Shown here piece by piece: positions 10,801 through 23,062 of a stretch of 64,000 nt of DNA. The stretch is taken from contig SDOX01000183.1 in assembly GCA_004565275.1 (NCBI GenBank), positions 556,192 through 620,191 of the forward strand, given 5' to 3'. The position numbers and the translations under genes were made by a program. Source of the stretch: Nannochloropsis salina CCMP1776. Lineage: Eukaryota > Sar > Eustigmatophyceae > Eustigmatales > Monodopsidaceae. Every line of letters begins with the position of its first letter. Position 1 is the stretch's first letter. The notes under the pieces are model-generated. The model made no database searches and had not been told where the DNA came from. It saw nothing but the letters and a program-made list of their open reading frames with translations.

Positions 10801-12898
10801 GGATCTCTCCGACCATAGAGGTCGAGCCTATGTCCGGCATGTCTGCTCCCCTGATTCCCAGAATCCTCCGACTCAATACCCCCCCACTCACCCCCAATTT
10901 TATTAGGTGCGGGCGGTTTCCCTGGACCAGCAGGTAGACGCTTTGCTATTGGAACCGGACAAGAGCCTCCAAAATCGGTGTTTGCAGGGCCGGAGCCACC
11001 TGGCCGCTTTGACTCAGGCCCTGGTCTTGGCGCGGCACCGTTACCGGCAGTTGGTCAAGGCGATGCGGGAGGGCGGGGGGCAGGGAGGGAGAGTCTTGCC
11101 CTACGGATGGGACGCCCGGGTGGAGGACTCGGGGACGGTCATCTTCTTCGCCCCTGAGACGGGCCAGACGTCCCAGGATTTCCCCACGCTGCCGGCCCTG
11201 GGAGGGAGGGAGGGAGGGCAAGGTTTGACGGGACGGCGGCTGGAGCAGCTGGGTGCCTACCAAGCCTATTGCGGGGAAGTGACGCGCTTGGTCGAGCAGA
11301 TCGAAAACCTGAGCCTGGAGGTTGGGAGGGGGGAGGTGCGTCTCCTCGGGATGGGCCCTGGGGCCGGCCCGGAACGACTGCGGGCGGAGTTGGAAACCAA
11401 CATATGCGACTCGGCGCACATCGTCTTGACCACCTTGAACACGGCGGGTACCTCCAGCATCACCTCTGGGGCCAGGTTCACGGTGGTGGTTGTGGATGAG
11501 GCCGCGCAAGCCATTGAACCCTCCACCCTCATCCCCCTCCAGACGGGGGCGGAGACCTGTGTCCTGGTCGGCGACCCCCAGCAGCTTCCGGCCACGGTCT
11601 TTTCCTCCCTGGGCGCCGCCACGGCCTTCGAGCGCTCCCTTTTCGAGCGTTTGGAGCACGGGGGCCATCCGGTCCACCTCCTCGACACCCAGTACCGGAT
11701 GCACCCGGCCATTTCCGCCTTCCCCCGGCGGTATTTCTACGGAAAACTCCTCAAGGACGGCGAGAACGTCTTCTCGCCCGCTTACTCCCGACCCTGGCAC
11801 GCGTTCCCCGCCTTTCAACCTTTCACCTTCCTCGACCTCAAGAGTGACGGAGGCCGAGGGCGGGACAAGGGCCGGGAGGGAGGGGGAGGACTCTCCTACC
11901 GGAACAGCGCCGAAGCACGGCTCTTGGTCAACGTGTATCAGACCCTGCGGCGAGAAGCCAAGGGGCAGGGGGTGAGGGGCAAGGTGGGAGTGATCACGCC
12001 GTACCAGGCCCAGCTGATGGAGCTCCACGCTCAATTTGCCCGCGCCCTGGGCCCCTCCTACCAGGAGGAGGTCGAATTGAACACTGTGGACGGTTGCCAA
12101 GGGAAGGAGAAGGACGTCATCCTCTTTTCCTGCGTCCGGGCGGGGGGGAAGCGAGGCATCGGCTTTTTGGCGGACGTTCGGCGCATGAACGTGGGCCTGA
12201 CCCGGGGCCGCGTGGCCATGCTGGTGGTGGGGAGGGCGGAGACCCTCCAGCAGAACCTGCACTGGAAGGCCCTCCTCGACCACGCCCGCACGACGGGCGC
12301 CTTTGTGAAGGTCCCTCACCCGGGGTGCAACCTATTGGGGCTGCAGAGAGGGGGAGGGAAGGGGGGAGGGCGAGAAGGAGGGTGTGGAGGTGGGAAGGAG
12401 GGAGATAAGTCCCTGGCCACAGGCCCCGTCTCGCTCTCCCCTGCCCTTCCTCCGTCACGCCCTCCGGCTCGTCCTCCCTCTTTTTCGCCGGATCCAGGGA
12501 GCCCAACCCCTTCCCACCCTCCTTCCTCCGTCCCTCCTCTGCCCTTACCCCCCCCTGCTTCCTCTCTTCCCCCTCAGACATGGCCATCCCAGGCGCTGCC
12601 CTCTGCGACGGTTACAGCCGCCCCCCTCCCTCCTCCCCTTCCTCCCAACCGACCTGCGTCCACGAAAGCCATCTCCTACTCCCCTCCTCCCTCCTTCTCG
12701 CCCCCGCCTTCCCCTCCCCGCCGACGCGCGCGCATGCCAAGGCCACCGGCACCGGAGAGTCATAGCCAAGACTCGAAAGCTCCTCCACCTCGTCCTCCCC
12801 CTCCAGCCCCTCCAAACCCATACCTCATGCTCGCTCCACAACCCTTCCCCGCCCCTCCTCCTTCCCCTCCTCCTCCACCTTATTCGTCCCCTCCTTGA
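7887..12898 (+). CDS. Sen1/senataxin-type superfamily 1 RNA/DNA helicase
   Basis: Five exons (7887-9170, 9314-9752, 9950-10079, 10256-10406, 10907-12898) sum to 3996 nt, 1331 aa, with all phases closing. The N-terminal third is low complexity, Ser/Lys/Glu-rich. A segment like the Sen1 pre-helicase region follows (FTDAIHYVRVWFPLLLQEM). Helicase motifs are intact: Walker A GPPGTGKTTT, split exactly by intron 2; VTAPSNVAVDNIV; Walker B VDEAAQAIEPS; GDPQQLPATV; DTQYRMHPAIS; TVDGCQGKEKDV; and NVGLTRGR. The C-terminus is a long Pro-rich tail. Sen1-family helicases unwind RNA-DNA hybrids and help terminate RNA polymerase II transcription. The intron 4 donor lies in three perfect tandem 27-nt copies (10397-10477), so three 5' splice sites are available and every choice keeps the frame. 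The Arabidopsis homologue is MAA3. Confidence 0.92.
10397..10477 (+). repeat. Three perfect 27-nt tandem copies carrying the intron 4 donor site
   Basis: The 27-nt unit starts at 10397, 10424 and 10451 with no mismatch. Each copy contains the same exon/intron junction (GAAAAG then GTGCGT), giving candidate donors at 10407, 10434 and 10461. Because 27 is a multiple of three, use of a later donor adds 9 or 18 residues (unit SEKVRVHVA) and keeps the reading frame. Confidence 0.9.
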
Positions 12899-13411
12899 TC
12901 TCTTGTCAGTCTGCCACGTGGTGAGAAAGAGAGGGAGGAAGGAGGATAGGGAGAAAAGAGGGTAATAGGAGGGGAGGGAGAGTGGGGCTCCTCCATTTGT
13001 TGCCATAGAAGCCAGACCCCTACTGCCCTCTGGGCGTGAGCTTGCCACACTTGCTGCGAGAATAAGATAGATCCCTCGGGCTGATTCAGGACTGCCATGG
13101 GAGCTGCAGGACGTGCTCTCCGGTAGCGCCCAAACGCGAGCGCAAATGAGTTAAATGAATCAAAATGGTAGCGTTAGGATCCTCATCAGAGCAGATTACG
13201 GCACGGGCTTTTGCATCATTGCTTTCGTTCAAATCGGGTTAACACAGTCTCGGTACATGCCCCCTCTTCCTCCCCTTTCTTCTCCCCTCTCACCCCTCCT
13301 CCCCCTCGTCACCTCCCCACAGTCCTTTGACGCCCTTCCTGCCCGAAGAGCCACGCCCCCCGACCCTCCCTTTCCTCCCGAGGTCCCTCCCACATCCACA
13401 GCCCCTCCCTC
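12899..13411. other. Convergent 3' intergenic region
   Basis: Between the helicase stop codon and the likely dynactin stop on the other strand. It holds 3' UTR sequence for both genes. I find no conserved protein or RNA gene here. Confidence 0.4.
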
Positions 13412-16400
13412 CTAGGCTCGGGCGAGGCGGTTGGTCAGGTATCTCAAATGATGATCCTGGACCCGGACCGCGACGCGCCGAAGCCCTCCCTCCCTCCCGC
13501 CCTCCCTCCCGCCCTCCCTCCCTCCCTCCTCCTCATCCCCGCCGCACGCCACCCCTCGCCCCTTCCCATCCCCCGTTTCCCCGCACATGGCAGGCGCCAG
13601 ACCGCATGGAAAGCGCACCCTCCCCACCACTTTCACAGCCGATTCTCTCTCTCTGCCCCCCCCCAAGACCTGCCCCGGCTCCTCGGTCCCTTCCTCCGCC
13701 GGCCCCTCCTTTCCTCCTTCCCTACCCCCACCACCCCCTGCCCCCACCGCGACAGCAAAAGGAGCCCACCCTCCCCCAGGAAACCTTCCACGCGCTCCCT
13801 CAATCTTTCTTCCTCCCTATAGAGACGGGCCGCGGCGAGACGTTGCGCTTCACGCTCTCGGCGGGCAGGCAGAAGGTACCCGGACGTCCGCCGGCTTCTC
13901 CCGCTTCCCCTTCCTCCTCCTCCTTCTTCCATCCCCTTGCCTTCTAGAACATTCGGTCCCTGGTCTCCTCCCGCCGCGTCCCCTCCCCTTCCATTCAGAC
14001 TGACCAGCTTGGGGCGACACCTCGCTCTGTGCACCACCCCCGCCAGTCGGTTCAACGCCACCAATGCCTCCTTCCACCCCTCCCTTCCTCCCTCCCTCCC
14101 CTCCCCTCCCTCCCTTTGATACCTTCCTCCCACTCTCCCTCCCTCCCGCCTCCCCACCATCACCAGAGGCTCCAGGTCCTGCAGGAGTCCTCGCCTTGTC
14201 GCTTGGCCCCGCCAATAGCTCACCTCCCTCCCGGCCTCGCGCAGCACCCTCTCCATCCTCTCCACCGCCGCCGTTTCCACCAGGGGGAAGACAGGAGCCC
14301 TTCCCCCTTCTTTGTCTGGAGTGTTCCCTCCCCCCTCTTTCGAGAGGGTCTCCTCACCCCTAGGGGGGGCTTCTCCCTGCCAAGGAGCTGTCGTCGCTGG
14401 CGTGAACCCCTTCAAATCCCGGGGGAGGGAGGGAGGGAGGGAGGGAGGGCGGGGCCGGGGCGGCTGGCCGCGTCCTGAGGGTTCGATTCTCCTCCTCGAG
14501 CCGGTCTGCCTGCTCCTTCACCACCTCGAGTGCCTCCGACAAGACCTGGTTTTCACCTTCCGCCTGCGCCCGAGCCTCCTCCGCCCGCCCCACTTCCTCC
14601 CTCAGACCCTCTATCACGCCCTCCCTCCCCCGGGTCCTATGGAGCAACTCCTCCAGGCCCGACACTTGCGTCCGCAAAACCTCGCCTTCCCTCTCCCGTT
14701 CCCACAGCCGCTGCCGCAGCCCTCTCATGCTCGACTCCACTTCCTTCAAACGTCGCCCATCCCGCAGCATCCCACGGAGCCTCTCTTGCACCCGCGCCGT
14801 TCGCTGCTTCCTCACCCCTAGGAGACCTTCAGTCCCTCCCTCCTCCCCCTTGTCCTCTCGCCCGCCCTCCCGCCCGCCTTCCCCCACGGCCAGGAAACAG
14901 GCTTCACCCGTCGGCAAACGGGTCAGCCCACCCGGTCTCAACGCGTGGACGAAGGCCTTCCATCCCTCCACCGCCTCCGCCACCACCAGGCGCCAGGCGT
15001 CCACAGGCTTGTCCCCCAGCGGAGGGCGAGACATCTTCGAAGGAGAAAATCTTCCTCCTTGTGGGCGAAGCTGTAGAAAAGCGGCCGAGCTGGACTCGTA
15101 CAGGCGTCTCAGGGCAGCGGCAGCTCCTTGAATCTCGTCCTCGCAAAGTCCTCTCCCCCGGCTATCCTCCGTTGATAATACCGTAGAGACCTGCCCCTCC
15201 CGCGTGAGAGAACGACCCACCTCTCTTTGCACGACCTCAACCATCGCCTGGAGGTCGGCCACTGCCTTCCCGCCCTCCGTCCCGCCCTCCCCCGCTTCCT
15301 TGCCCTCGACCAAGGCCCCGGCGAGGGCGGCTTGCTCTACTACACAGCCCATCAGGAAGGGAGCGGTCGCTATGAAAGAGGCCGACTCGACCTCCTTCCA
15401 CAGCGTTTCCTCCCACCCGTCCTCTCTCCCTCCCACGCCGGACAGCACGAGCTCCTCCACCCGGCCAAGCGCCTCCGCCAAGGAAGGATGAGGGAGCAGA
15501 CCCTCGCATGCCCCTTCCTCCTCCTGCAAAGCCCGCAGCACTTGATCCAACAGCCCCTCCACGGGACCCAGGACTCTCACCACCCCAGCATTCAACCCCC
15601 TTGCCCTGTCAATGTCGGACTCGCCCGCGGGCGGCATCGCTTGCTCCGGCGTTTTTCCCTCCCCTTCCCCCACTCCGGCGTTTCCTCCCTGCCATAGCTC
15701 CAGGCGTCGCAAGAGCCAGTGGACAAGCGCCCGCCCGTGCGCCAGGGTCAAGGCGAGCCCTCCCTCTTGACGTCGGCGATTGATGTGCTCGAGGAGGCGT
15801 TCGGGGTCCCGGGTGGAACGGAAAGGGCGAAAATTTGCCGAGGAAAGGAGGCGGGAGGGCGGGCAACGAGAAGAAAAGAAGGAAGAGGGAAAGAGGGAAG
15901 GGGAGGAGGAAGGCGGGGAGGAGGAAGCACGCTGCTGCTGTGCTTCCATTGCTCCCAGCGCCAGGTCCATTTTTGCGGCCGTCCGGGCAAGACACGCCCC
16001 TGCTTCCCACGCCCCCATCTCCTCCCCCCCTTCCTCTATCCCGCCCTCCTCCCAAACCTCGGAAGGGATCAGGGCCAAGGCGCCCCTTAACTTGGTCTCG
16101 GCGCTCCACCGGGCGATGCAGGCTGTCGCCGCATCAAAGGCGCTCGCCCACCCGGCCCCACCTCCCTCTACCTCCTCCCCCCCCTCCACCCGGGCAGGTC
16201 CATCCCCTCCTCATTCCCCCGCCAGCCCCCCCCGGCCATCGCCTTCTCCAACGCCTCCTTTTCTTGCCGGACCCGCCGCAAGCCGTCCTGCAACCGCCGC
16301 GCCAACCGCTCCCTCTCCTCCCCCTCCCTTGCCAGCGCCCGAACCTCCTCTTCCTTTTCCCTGAACGCTGCCTCCCACTCCAGGCACTCCGCGTGGAGAG

Positions 16401-19034
16401 CCCGAGCTTCCCTGGCGTGCCCCGCCTCCAGCTCCTCGCTCAATTCCTGCGTCACCTCCATCTCCCCCATCGCCGCACGCAGTTCTCGGACCTTTTCTTC
16501 CAAAGCCAGGTTCTTCTCCGTCAACCGCTCCACCAACATACCCACCGCCTGGCCCGATTCGATCTGTTCGTGCAGCACGGCCGTCGCCAGGCTTTGACGC
16601 GCCTTCCATTCCCGCAAATCCGTCACTTCCTCCTCCAACGCCGCCCTCCAGGGAACCTCCTCCTCTTCCCGCCGGCGTAACCGCTCTGCCTCGGCCTTTT
16701 CCAGGATGTACATCTCTTGCAACCTTTTCAGAGCCGTTCGCAGCCGTTGATTCTGCTCGGGCCCATTCGCCTCGCCCTCTCCTTCCCCTCCTGACCCATC
16801 TTCCCCGGGGCGGCTCCTTTGTTCACCCTCCATCCCTCCTTCCCTCCCTACCTCCGCCGCCAGCTCCTCCCGCTCCAGGCGCGCGGTTTCTAGTTCCACT
16901 TCCAGATCCATCATTTTCTCCTGAAGTTCCTCCTGATCAATCAAGAGCTGCTCCTTGTCGAGCGTGAGCAGCTCGATCATCTCCTGCAGGCTCGTCACCT
17001 GCGCCTCCATCTCCACCACCCGCCTTCCCGCCAAAGCCGCCGCACCTTGCACCTTCCTTAACTCCTCCGTCGCGGCCTTTCCCTCCCTCTCCCCCTGCCT
17101 GACCTTCTCCTCCCAGACCCGTGCTTCTTCTTCTAGAAGAGCGAGACGCCCCTCATGGATTCGCTTGTCCTGCAGCAACGTTCCACACCGCCGCTCCCAG
17201 TCCACCCGTGCCGTTTGCCCTTCCCCTTCCTCCCTCGGCCCCTCTTTCCCTCCCTCCTCCACCTCCTCTTCCCTCCTCACCGTCATTCGCGCCATTTTCT
17301 CCCGCATTTCCTCCACCTGCCGGGCTGCCGCCGCTTTCTCCTCCTTCAAGTCCGCGACGGCCACCGTCAATGCCCGTATCGACTCGGACGTCTCCTCCCC
17401 GCCCTCCGCCCCGCCCTCCCCCTCGCCCTCCATTTTCGCCCGCAGGGTCTCCAATTCCACGTTCTTTTTTTGCAACAAGGCCTTCAAGCCGTGTATCTGG
17501 GCCGCCAAGTCCCCCTCCCTCCCCCCCACGCTCAGCCTCCTCCCTTCTTTCCCCCCCCCCCTCGGGCCCCCCCCCTCCCACGCCCTGCCAGCCACGAAGG
17601 AGAAGCGCCCCGGGGCCCGCCTTGGCGCCTGTCCGTCGCCACCGTCGTTCCCTCTACCCTTCAAACTGAGGTTCGGACGCAGGGGGGCTCCGCCCGCAGG
17701 CTCTAGGCTCCCGCCCATGCTGGCGCTGAGGCTGAGGTTCAAGAAGTCGGGGTCCTCGAACGGATCGTGTGCGTCCCGTTGGCTCACGCCATGCGCCGTG
17801 TCCTGGGGGAGGTGGGGGCTCGCTCCGTCTCTACCAGGGACGAAGGAGTCGAGGGGCGGGGTAGGATTAAGGGGAGGGGGGCTGCCCTGCTCCCCTCGAG
17901 CCGCTGCGGAAGGTATGGAGGAGGACGAGGAGGCAGAGGCTTGTTCCGCCGCCGAGGGGGTAGAGAGGGCGGGGGGATGCAGGGGAGCGATCTCCTGAGT
18001 CTCCTCCTCGGGCCCGTCCCCCCGCCCCCCCAAGGCACCTCGATTGCCCTCCTTCCCTCTTTCCCTTCCCTCTTCTCCGCCACCACCTTCCATGCCTTCC
18101 CTCTTCTCCTTTCTATTTCCACCATGCTCAGGGGCCCACATCCCCGGCGAGCGCAGCATACCTGGAGGTAAGGGCTCCTGCGACCGCTCGACCCGTAGCT
18201 TGGGTCCTCCCTCTTGCCCCTGGGAAGTGTCGCCGGCGCGGGTGCGTGCGTTGTCACCAGGACGACGGGATGCAGTGTCGATGTTGCTGGGGGCCGTGGG
18301 GGGAACGGAAGAGAGGAGGGAGGAGGGGGAGGAAGGGGAGGAGGAGGGGGGGGGGACCCAGGACCGGGCGCGGCGCCGGGAGAGGGTCTATCCAGGGGGG
18401 TGGGGGATTCCGCGGGCAATGTGGTAGAAGATCTGGCCTCCGCCCTTCCCTGCTTGTCACCGTGGGAGGGGACAGTGCTGGCCGGGGTGGTCCTGGAGTG
18501 GGAGGAAGAGGAGGGAGGGCCACCAGGGTCCGTCAAAGCGGCCGGCTCCGAGGATGGCTGCCCTTCTCCTGCCTTCTGCAACACGGCGTCCCGCTTGTCT
18601 TTCAAATCTGCCAGCTTGGAGCGGGTCGTGCGTGCCGTTGAAGGTCGCTTGGGAGGGAGCGCGTCGTCCCTGGCCCCTGCCTCTCCCGCGCGCGGGGCAC
18701 CGGCACGTCGCCCGAGCCTGGTCCGTGGGGCGTTCGTTCCTTCCAATGACGGAGCAGACGATGCATGGGTGACTTGAGTCTCGCGCACAAAGATGCCGTG
18801 CAGGGGTGCGCATTTGAAGTACCGATGGTCGTCCACGGACCCGTCATTTTTGCCTCGGCCGTCGTCGAGGACAATTCCAATCCACTTTCCAGAGGCAAAC
18901 GAAGTCGTTCCCGTAAATTGTACGGTCCCCTCCAGGGCCTCTTTTACTAAGCGCACCCGGTCTCCGATGGCATACTCATGTTGTGCTTGTTTTTGTTGCT
19001 CCGATTGCAACCGTTTGCTGGCGCGTGTAGCCAT
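13412..19034 (-). CDS. Dynactin subunit 1 (p150-glued)-like protein: CAP-Gly domain plus long coiled coils
   Basis: Exon 1 (19034-18162, 291 codons) encodes a CAP-Gly domain near residues 22-85, with the tubulin/EB-binding GKNDG motif intact (DDGRGKNDGSVDDHRYF). A Ser/Pro/basic linker follows, as in p150-glued. The donor gtatgc at 18161 and an acceptor near 17803 (cctcccccag) join it in phase to a long heptad-rich region, about 17800-16190 and 16189-14430, with an intervening p150-like helical segment. The last recognisable exon reads VRVQDHHLRYLTNRL and ends at 13412-13414. p150-glued tethers dynein to microtubules and cargo. A one-base frame change sits in a run of eight G near 16190 and another break lies near 14430. 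Both are in repeat or homopolymer sequence, so the exon map after 16.2 kb is approximate. A generic CLIP-type CAP-Gly protein is the alternative. Confidence 0.75.
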
Positions 19035-20136
19035 CCCCCCGGGCAGAGGCTCCGCGACGCCTCGCTGGTGAAGTTTCTTCCGCGATACCTCAAGCAGAAA
19101 GACTTTGAATCCCGGGAATTGGCACGGCTTGATGGTGCCTGTGATGAGTGGATGGCATACATACTGTGAGTTTTCCAGCTTCAGCTTTCAACTACCCCCG
19201 CTGTCAAGCTTCATCCTTCAGCTCACAGTCGTGAGAGGGGGAAGAGGGATAGCCCCGCGAGGCGGGCATGTCAGGGGCATTTTTTGTGACAAAAGGGGAG
19301 AATGGCCCTTTGACCGATGGTATTTTTTCCACACACAAAATCTGTGCGAACTTCTGCGCTTACATGCATTGTTTGGTCAGTAGCTTTCTTCCATAATTGA
19401 TTGCTGGGGAGAGTGGCCCTACATCCGGGTATCGGGAAGGAACGAGAGGGTCTCCCGCTCTGTGTGCTTGCGCCGTCTATGTGGATGTTGGCCGGCGAGT
19501 GTGAACGGAGGTAAATATCAAAGAGAAGATGTTTTTTGTTCACAAGTTTTGTCATTGTCTACAGGGGATTAAAAACGGAGACTTCATGGACACGTAAATT
19601 TGAGGTCATTATGCCCTACTGCTCACTCTGATCATGACCTGTGCATGGAATATTCAGGGCTGTCAATTAGCAGCGCATGAAGCCTTTTTTGGATAATGTG
19701 TTGTCACCATGCTGTATTAAATACCACTCTGTCGATTGCGGTTTGGCTGCAACATACCCCACAACCATAATCCGGAAAAAAAAATGAAATGTGATTTAAC
19801 TGCCACCAAGGAACTCTTCTTCTTTCCTCTCTGCCTGATGCTTCGAAGCAAGTCTGTACATATTGTTGCTGCGCTAGATAACATTCGACCTGCAAGATTG
19901 CTGCGCCAACGCTCTCCTTCTCCAATCCTCAGGCCCTCTCCATCTCTTCTCGATTGCACATCCTCATCCTCACCCCCCTCTTCGTGGCTCGTTCTCTCGC
20001 CTTCCGTCCACGCCCTGTACCCTACCAGTTGTCCCCACCTCCCTTTCCCCGTGGTCACGCCCTTCCCTACCGTCCTCCCTTCCTCTACCCTGCGCGCCCC
20101 TCATTTCGAGCCTTCCTGGTGGTAAGAGCGAGGAGC
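19035..20136. other. Intergenic region without a recognisable gene
   Basis: About 1.1 kb between the dynactin start codon and the acyltransferase stop, so it holds a dynactin promoter and an acyltransferase 3' UTR. Base composition is more even than in the genes. Only short, non-conserved reading frames occur. Confidence 0.4.
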
Positions 20137-21826
20137 TTACTCAGAAGCCCCTTGACGCTGTCGGAGTGTGGAAGAGGGAGTGTCATTCGCCTCTCGTATT
20201 GCGCTCCCGTTCCGAGCTTCCCCTTCTCTTCCCCCTCCCTCTCGCCTTGGGTTCTCCTCTCTTTCCCTTTCCTTCACTCCTCCAAGGGCCGAGTATCTCT
20301 TCTCCCCCTCCCTCTCGCAACTCGCACCCCTCACTCCCCCTTCGTCCGAGCTATGGGCGCCAGCACTGCCTCCACCTATTTCCGGGTGCATTTTCTTCTG
20401 CCCGCCCTCGCTGGTCTGCCGCCCCTCCTCCTCCCCCGCAGCCACCAGCAGCGTCATGATGTTCGCACGGCGGCCACCTACCTCCCCGTCTTCCCGCCTC
20501 CTCCCCCCCATGAGGGCCTTCCACAGTCTTCCCCTCACGTACCGCCCTTGATCTCCCTCCCTTATCCTCTTCCCTTCCTCGATCAGGCGGGTGACGCGGG
20601 TCCGCAAAACATCAAACGTCAGCTGACAGGCCTCGGTATTTTCGTACCCACCTTGGAACCGTTTTGTAGAGAGGGGCTCCCCGAAGAGAAAATATTGCTT
20701 CTCGCACGTGTTGTAGCCGGGGAGGAGGAGAGGGATGGCCGTGGGAGGGCGCTTGGTGTTGAAAAGGCGGAGGAAGGGGTGGAGGGGGAGGCGGAGGAGG
20801 GGGCAGACAGCATCTTCCATGCCCAGGGAGGAGAAAGGGATGAGGGTGTCTGGTGGGGAGGGGGCGGGAATTCAAAAGGAAGGATGAGGGGTGGCTCACG
20901 TGGCAACGGCCGAACGGTGGTCCGAGAAACACCGGAGAGGGCCGCAGTGAGGATGGGGCAACCGAAGGAGGAAGAAGTGAGACAACGAGCCGCGATGTCC
21001 CCCGTACACAGAGAGAGAGCGACGCCGCATTCCCTCGCCCCCGCCTTCCCTCCCTCCCTTCTCACATTCATGCTTGATCGCCAGCATGATAAAGCCCAAC
21101 CGCTCCCCCCATTTCAACCCGTAAGTTGGGGTGCCCGGCGCTTTGAAACTCTCTTCCAAGCCGCCTGGGTAGAAGAGTAAGGGCTGCCCGTCCGCCATGA
21201 GCTTCTCCGCGATGTTTTTGGTGCCGCGTACGCCGCCCGTCCAACGTAAAAAGGCCGAGAGGATCGGCACGCGCCCGAACATGGCGTCATGCAGGCGCCG
21301 CGCACAGACCCCAGTCTCCAGGTAGAGGAGGGTCAGGAACACGACCTGGTCCAAGCCCAGCAGGCACTAGGGGGGGGAGAGAGGGCGGGAGGGGTCAGGG
21401 GAGAGGGGACAGGTACTTTATGGCGCCCTGATCGATGCCCGGGTCCCTTTTAGGGACCTTGGCGCTGGGGAGACGTACCTGATTACCCACGAGCAAAATT
21501 TTCTCTCCCCGATCGACGCATCGGACCACGTGCTCGAGGTGACGGGCGTCCGGAGGGTTTAATATGGCCAGTGGGAGCACGAGGATGCGGAGAAGCCATC
21601 GTGGAGGCGGGCGAAAGTCCAAAATGCTGTCCCGTCTGCCCCTGTCCTTGCCATTCCTGCGGCGCTCTTGCCGTACCTCGTCGGCCTCACCGCGCAACGT
21701 TGATGTCCAAGGAAGAAAGCTCCAGAACCACTTCAGTATAAAGAAGGGGGCAAAAATAAAGTAGAAGACCAGCGACGTACACCGTTGCCACAATTGGGGC
21801 GTTGAAAGTGACTTTGAGGTCTGCAT
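20137..21826 (-). CDS. TMEM68/DGAT2-type lysophospholipid acyltransferase-fold protein
   Basis: Three exons (21826-21479, 21366-21066, 20849-20137) sum to 1362 nt, 453 aa, all phases closing. The start is the ATG at 21826, right after a CT-rich AG, so an upstream exon cannot be excluded. Residues about 10-35 are hydrophobic and aromatic (VFYFIFAPFFILKWFW), a membrane anchor. The catalytic block reads ILLVGNQ joined to CLLGLDQ. It is followed by the family signatures FGRVPILSAFLRWTGGV, LLFYPGGLEESFK and WGERLGFIMLA. These place it with TMEM68, phytyl ester synthase and DGAT2-like enzymes that acylate di- or monoacylglycerol or phytol in neutral lipid synthesis. The motif position that is normally His (GNHxLLGLD) is Gln here, encoded just before the exon 1/2 junction. 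This may mean altered or absent activity. The C-terminal 150 residues are low complexity. Confidence 0.8.
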
Positions 21827-23062
21827 CCTGGGGGGTGAGAGAGTCAGTAGAGAGCGTTGTTGATAACCTTTAAACGGCAACACTGCATTCGTTTTACATT
21901 AATTGTCGCGTAATCAATGCATGAGAGCAGGGGTATGGCAGGAAGGGGGCGTGGGCCTTTGCTTTCTACTTCTTAGATCCTTCTCAGAGAGCTCGACCTC
22001 CTCTCCCGTGGTTTGGAAGCAGGCACAATTTCATCCGCATTAGCACATACTGCGTTCTAAAAAATAGCCAAATCCTTCGATCTCATCAGGTACGCTTCTA
22101 ATCACTGGTAGGATAGTCAACCATGCCTGATGAACTTCGGCTTGGACACATAAGGGGAACATTCGCTTTTGATCTCTCCTTGTTCGCTAGACCTAAACCC
22201 CAACAAAAGTACCCTGACCGCCCCCCACACATTACGTGCGACAGAATAAAAAGCAACCAACACATAAATTCAGTCAGTACACCTCCCTGCTACGTCATGG
22301 CCGTCATAGATACGACAAAATGGTGCGTAAAATCGCCTTTCGCGTGGCTAGACAGGCCCAAAGAATGAGCGATCCCCGTCCTGACAGCGCGAGGAAAGAC
22401 TTTGCTTTTCGAAGCCGGAAAAGGGGACAGACGGCAGGCGTGCAAAGGATGGGACGCTCTGCACGATGGATTGAGCTTTGTGGTTGGTGTGAGCTGCAGG
22501 ACGGAGTTGCTTTTAAAGGATGTGTGGGAGGTTTCAGGGTTTGATCCCTCCCATTTGCAGCGACGTAGGTCGTCATTACTTTTTGCTGCTTTCCCTTTGT
22601 GTCGCTCCTGCAACATCGACGCCACACTGATTTCGGCTCGACTTTTTCGGAGGAAATACATATGTCCATGCTATAAGGTGTTATGAATTTGTTGTTTCAT
22701 TCGTTGCGTCTTCGACGACGAGTCCCTACTTTTTTTCGCAAATGAAAGCTTATGATCCAGGCGCACGCGCGTTATGTTCTTCTATCGGCCAGCCGCACGT
22801 ACACTATTCGAGAAATTGGCGCATTTCGCCATGACAATGCTTTTTCGGTGCACAAAGAGCTTGACCAGACTTGAAATGATGCACATCTGCGTTGGCGTCT
22901 TCTCAACAGTGTCCTAGACCTCACACCCTATCCGTATCAATTCTCACGATTCTCGCAGCCATCTCAATCAAGCAAGGCTGAGTCCGCAAAGGTGGAAAGA
23001 ATTCCCACCCAAAAAAAACAGCAAATAAACAAAGCAGACGCATAGCTTCTCCCAGGCAGCAC
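21827..23062. promoter_or_regulatory. Divergent intergenic region between the acyltransferase and PA200
   Basis: The acyltransferase and PA200 start codons point away from each other across 1.24 kb. The stretch is AT-richer and lacks the CCCT/GGGA repeat and conserved frames. It should hold both promoters and perhaps a leader exon of the acyltransferase. I recognise no specific motif. Confidence 0.4.

Noticed and set aside
10946-12319. Minus-strand open frame of 457 codons opposite the Sen1-like helicase
   Set aside because: It lies wholly antisense to conserved helicase motifs and shows no domain. High GC content and codon bias leave antisense frames open.
16955-17998. Plus-strand open frame of 347 codons
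   Set aside because: Antisense to the dynactin coiled coil; Ser/Pro-rich with no recognisable motif.
19954-21180. Plus-strand open frame of 408 codons
   Set aside because: Antisense to the acyltransferase, whose three exons are supported by motifs and phases.
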